Positions 13,140 through 14,067 of a stretch of DNA of 14,067 nt are shown piece after piece. Position 1 is the stretch's first letter, and every line of letters starts with the position of its first letter. This DNA is from Gallionella sp. (GTDB taxonomy: Bacteria; Pseudomonadota; Gammaproteobacteria; Burkholderiales; Gallionellaceae). Made by a program: the position numbers and the translations under genes. A model generated the notes under the pieces. That model saw nothing but the letters and a program-made list of their open reading frames with translations. It made no database searches and was not told the DNA's origin. The stretch lies in the NCBI GenBank assembly GCA_029850565.1, contig JARCRR010000159.1, forward strand, positions 1 through 14,067, given 5' to 3'.

Positions 13140-14067
13140 ATGAAGAAAACAATCGTAGCACTGGCAGTTGCCGCTGCATTCTCCAACTCTGCCTTCGCAG
13201 AAAACGCGAACGTGACCATCTACGGTAAAGTGGATGTTGATTTTGAATCTGTGTCGACAGACAATCCTAACGGTAGCAACAACAACGTCAATCCAAAAAC
13301 TCGTACGAACGCCGCCACAAATCCTGACAGCATTGCGCGCGTAGCGACCAACGCATCGCGTTTCGGCGTCAAGGGTTCTGAAGATCTGGGCGGTGGCTTG
13401 GCTGCGTTCTATCAGTTCGAAGTGCAGATGGATGCCAACGGCAACAGCGGCAATGGCCTGGGCAACGGCACTCGCAACAGCGGCGTGGGCATCAAGAGCG
13501 AAGATTTCGGCAGCGTGACCTTCGGTATCTGGGATACGCCTTTCAAGCTGTCTCACAACAAGATCGAGTTGTTCGACAACACGCACTTTGCTTCTTCTAC
13601 CAACCTGATTGGCCGCTCTGGTTCGACAGCCGCTACTACAGCAGGTACGCCTTTGCCAGCAGCAGGTACGACGGGTACAGCCGCATCACAAAGTTTCAAC
13701 ACACGTTTGAAGAACGTTGTTCAGTACGCATCCCCCGTTATCGCTGGCTTTGAAGGCAAGATTGCTTACGGTACTGACGTGGCACCGGTAGGCGCGAATG
13801 CGGCAGGTGTGGGTGGTGTTGCAACAAACGTTGCGGCTAACAAATCTACCTTGTCAATTGCAGCAACTTACGATCATGAGATGTTTTACGCTGCTGTAGC
13901 AAACGAAACTGTCTATGATGCAGCTTCCAACATCGCTGCTGCTGCACCTAACGCTGCCAGCGGTACGGCTAAAGCAAATAACACTGCAACTCGATTGGTT
14001 GGTGCTTATAAAATTGGCGATGCAGGATTTGTAGGCGCAACCTTTGAAAGCATGTCGATTGCAGATG
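13140..14067 (+). CDS. Gram-negative trimeric porin (Porin_4/OmpC-like), 3' end outside the window
   Basis: The frame stays open to the window end (309 complete codons), so the protein is partial; family members are about 350-420 residues. Start: ATG 13140 with AGGAG 5 nt upstream. Seen: the signal peptide MKKTIVALAVAAAFSNSAFA cut before ENAN, the first beta strand VTIYGKVDVDFES, then the hallmark SRFGVKGSEDLGGGLAAFYQFE, GIKSEDFGSVTFGIWDTPFK and the constriction-loop start (FDNTHF). An Ala/Gly/Thr-rich external loop lies at about 161-184. Known: outer-membrane general or anion-selective diffusion pores of betaproteobacteria. The upstream Pho box suggests phosphate-starvation induction, so it may favour phosphate; selectivity cannot be read from the sequence. 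Confidence 0.92.
   Translation, partial: MKKTIVALAVAAAFSNSAFAENANVTIYGKVDVDFESVSTDNPNGSNNNVNPKTRTNAATNPDSIARVATNASRFGVKGSEDLGGGLAAFYQFEVQMDANGNSGNGLGNGTRNSGVGIKSEDFGSVTFGIWDTPFKLSHNKIELFDNTHFASSTNLIGRSGSTAATTAGTPLPAAGTTGTAASQSFNTRLKNVVQYASPVIAGFEGKIAYGTDVAPVGANAAGVGGVATNVAANKSTLSIAATYDHEMFYAAVANETVYDAASNIAAAAPNAASGTAKANNTATRLVGAYKIGDAGFVGATFESMSIAD

Noticed and set aside
1..14067. tRNA, rRNA, CRISPR array, integrase, toxin-antitoxin or phage-defence module
   Set aside because: I looked on both strands and saw no cloverleaf, regularly spaced repeats, integrase motif or defence-family protein.

Overview
The window looks like a chromosomal segment of a Gram-negative betaproteobacterium, probably Nitrosomonadales and possibly near Gallionellaceae. 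The clues are a trimeric 'Gram-negative porin' with a betaproteobacterial-style signal peptide, a YcgR-type PilZ protein, tandem YceI proteins with cytochrome b561, and a RAYT (REP-associated transposase) relic. This placement rests on recalled family resemblance, not on a search. No rRNA, tRNA, CRISPR array or intact transposon is visible.

Layout. (1) 1-5371, plus strand, ordinary housekeeping or accessory genes: the 3' part of a YcgR-like c-di-GMP effector, a 907-residue P2-type cation ATPase, a PfkB sugar/nucleoside kinase with its own extended -10 promoter, and a fructosamine/ketosamine-3-kinase-family protein. A structured intergenic stretch carrying short palindromic repeats separates the two kinases. 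(2) 5372-6599, a small patchwork that looks A+T-richer than its surroundings: an HlyD adaptor C-terminal relic, an orphan lipoprotein gene whose 3' end has been remodelled, and the stub of a RAYT transposase flanked by 16-bp direct repeats spaced exactly 100 bp. (3) 6600-11942, minus strand: eight tightly packed genes in the order pirin, cytochrome b561, YceI, YceI, NADP-binding F420-reductase-like protein, Old Yellow Enzyme, FrnE-type DsbA protein, DUF836 glutaredoxin. Gaps run from a 4-bp overlap to 57 bp. A LysR regulator (12034-12939) diverges from the pirin end. (4) 12940-14067: an intergenic region with a candidate Pho box phased onto a -10 element, followed by a porin gene that runs off the window.

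How the genes may work together. The eight-gene minus-strand unit reads as one redox and electrophile-defence operon: flavin-dependent alkene/quinone reduction (OYE), an NADPH-type Rossmann protein, thiol oxidoreductases (FrnE, glutaredoxin), a membrane di-haem cytochrome b561 with two exported YceI lipocalin-like partners, and pirin, probably switched by the divergent LysR protein. I see a good promoter for it (TTTACC-N17-TAATAT) and a dyad over its start region. This operon and the Pho-box porin are the most interesting parts of the window. The porin's regulation suggests phosphate-starvation induction, and a pst/pho locus may lie just past the right edge.
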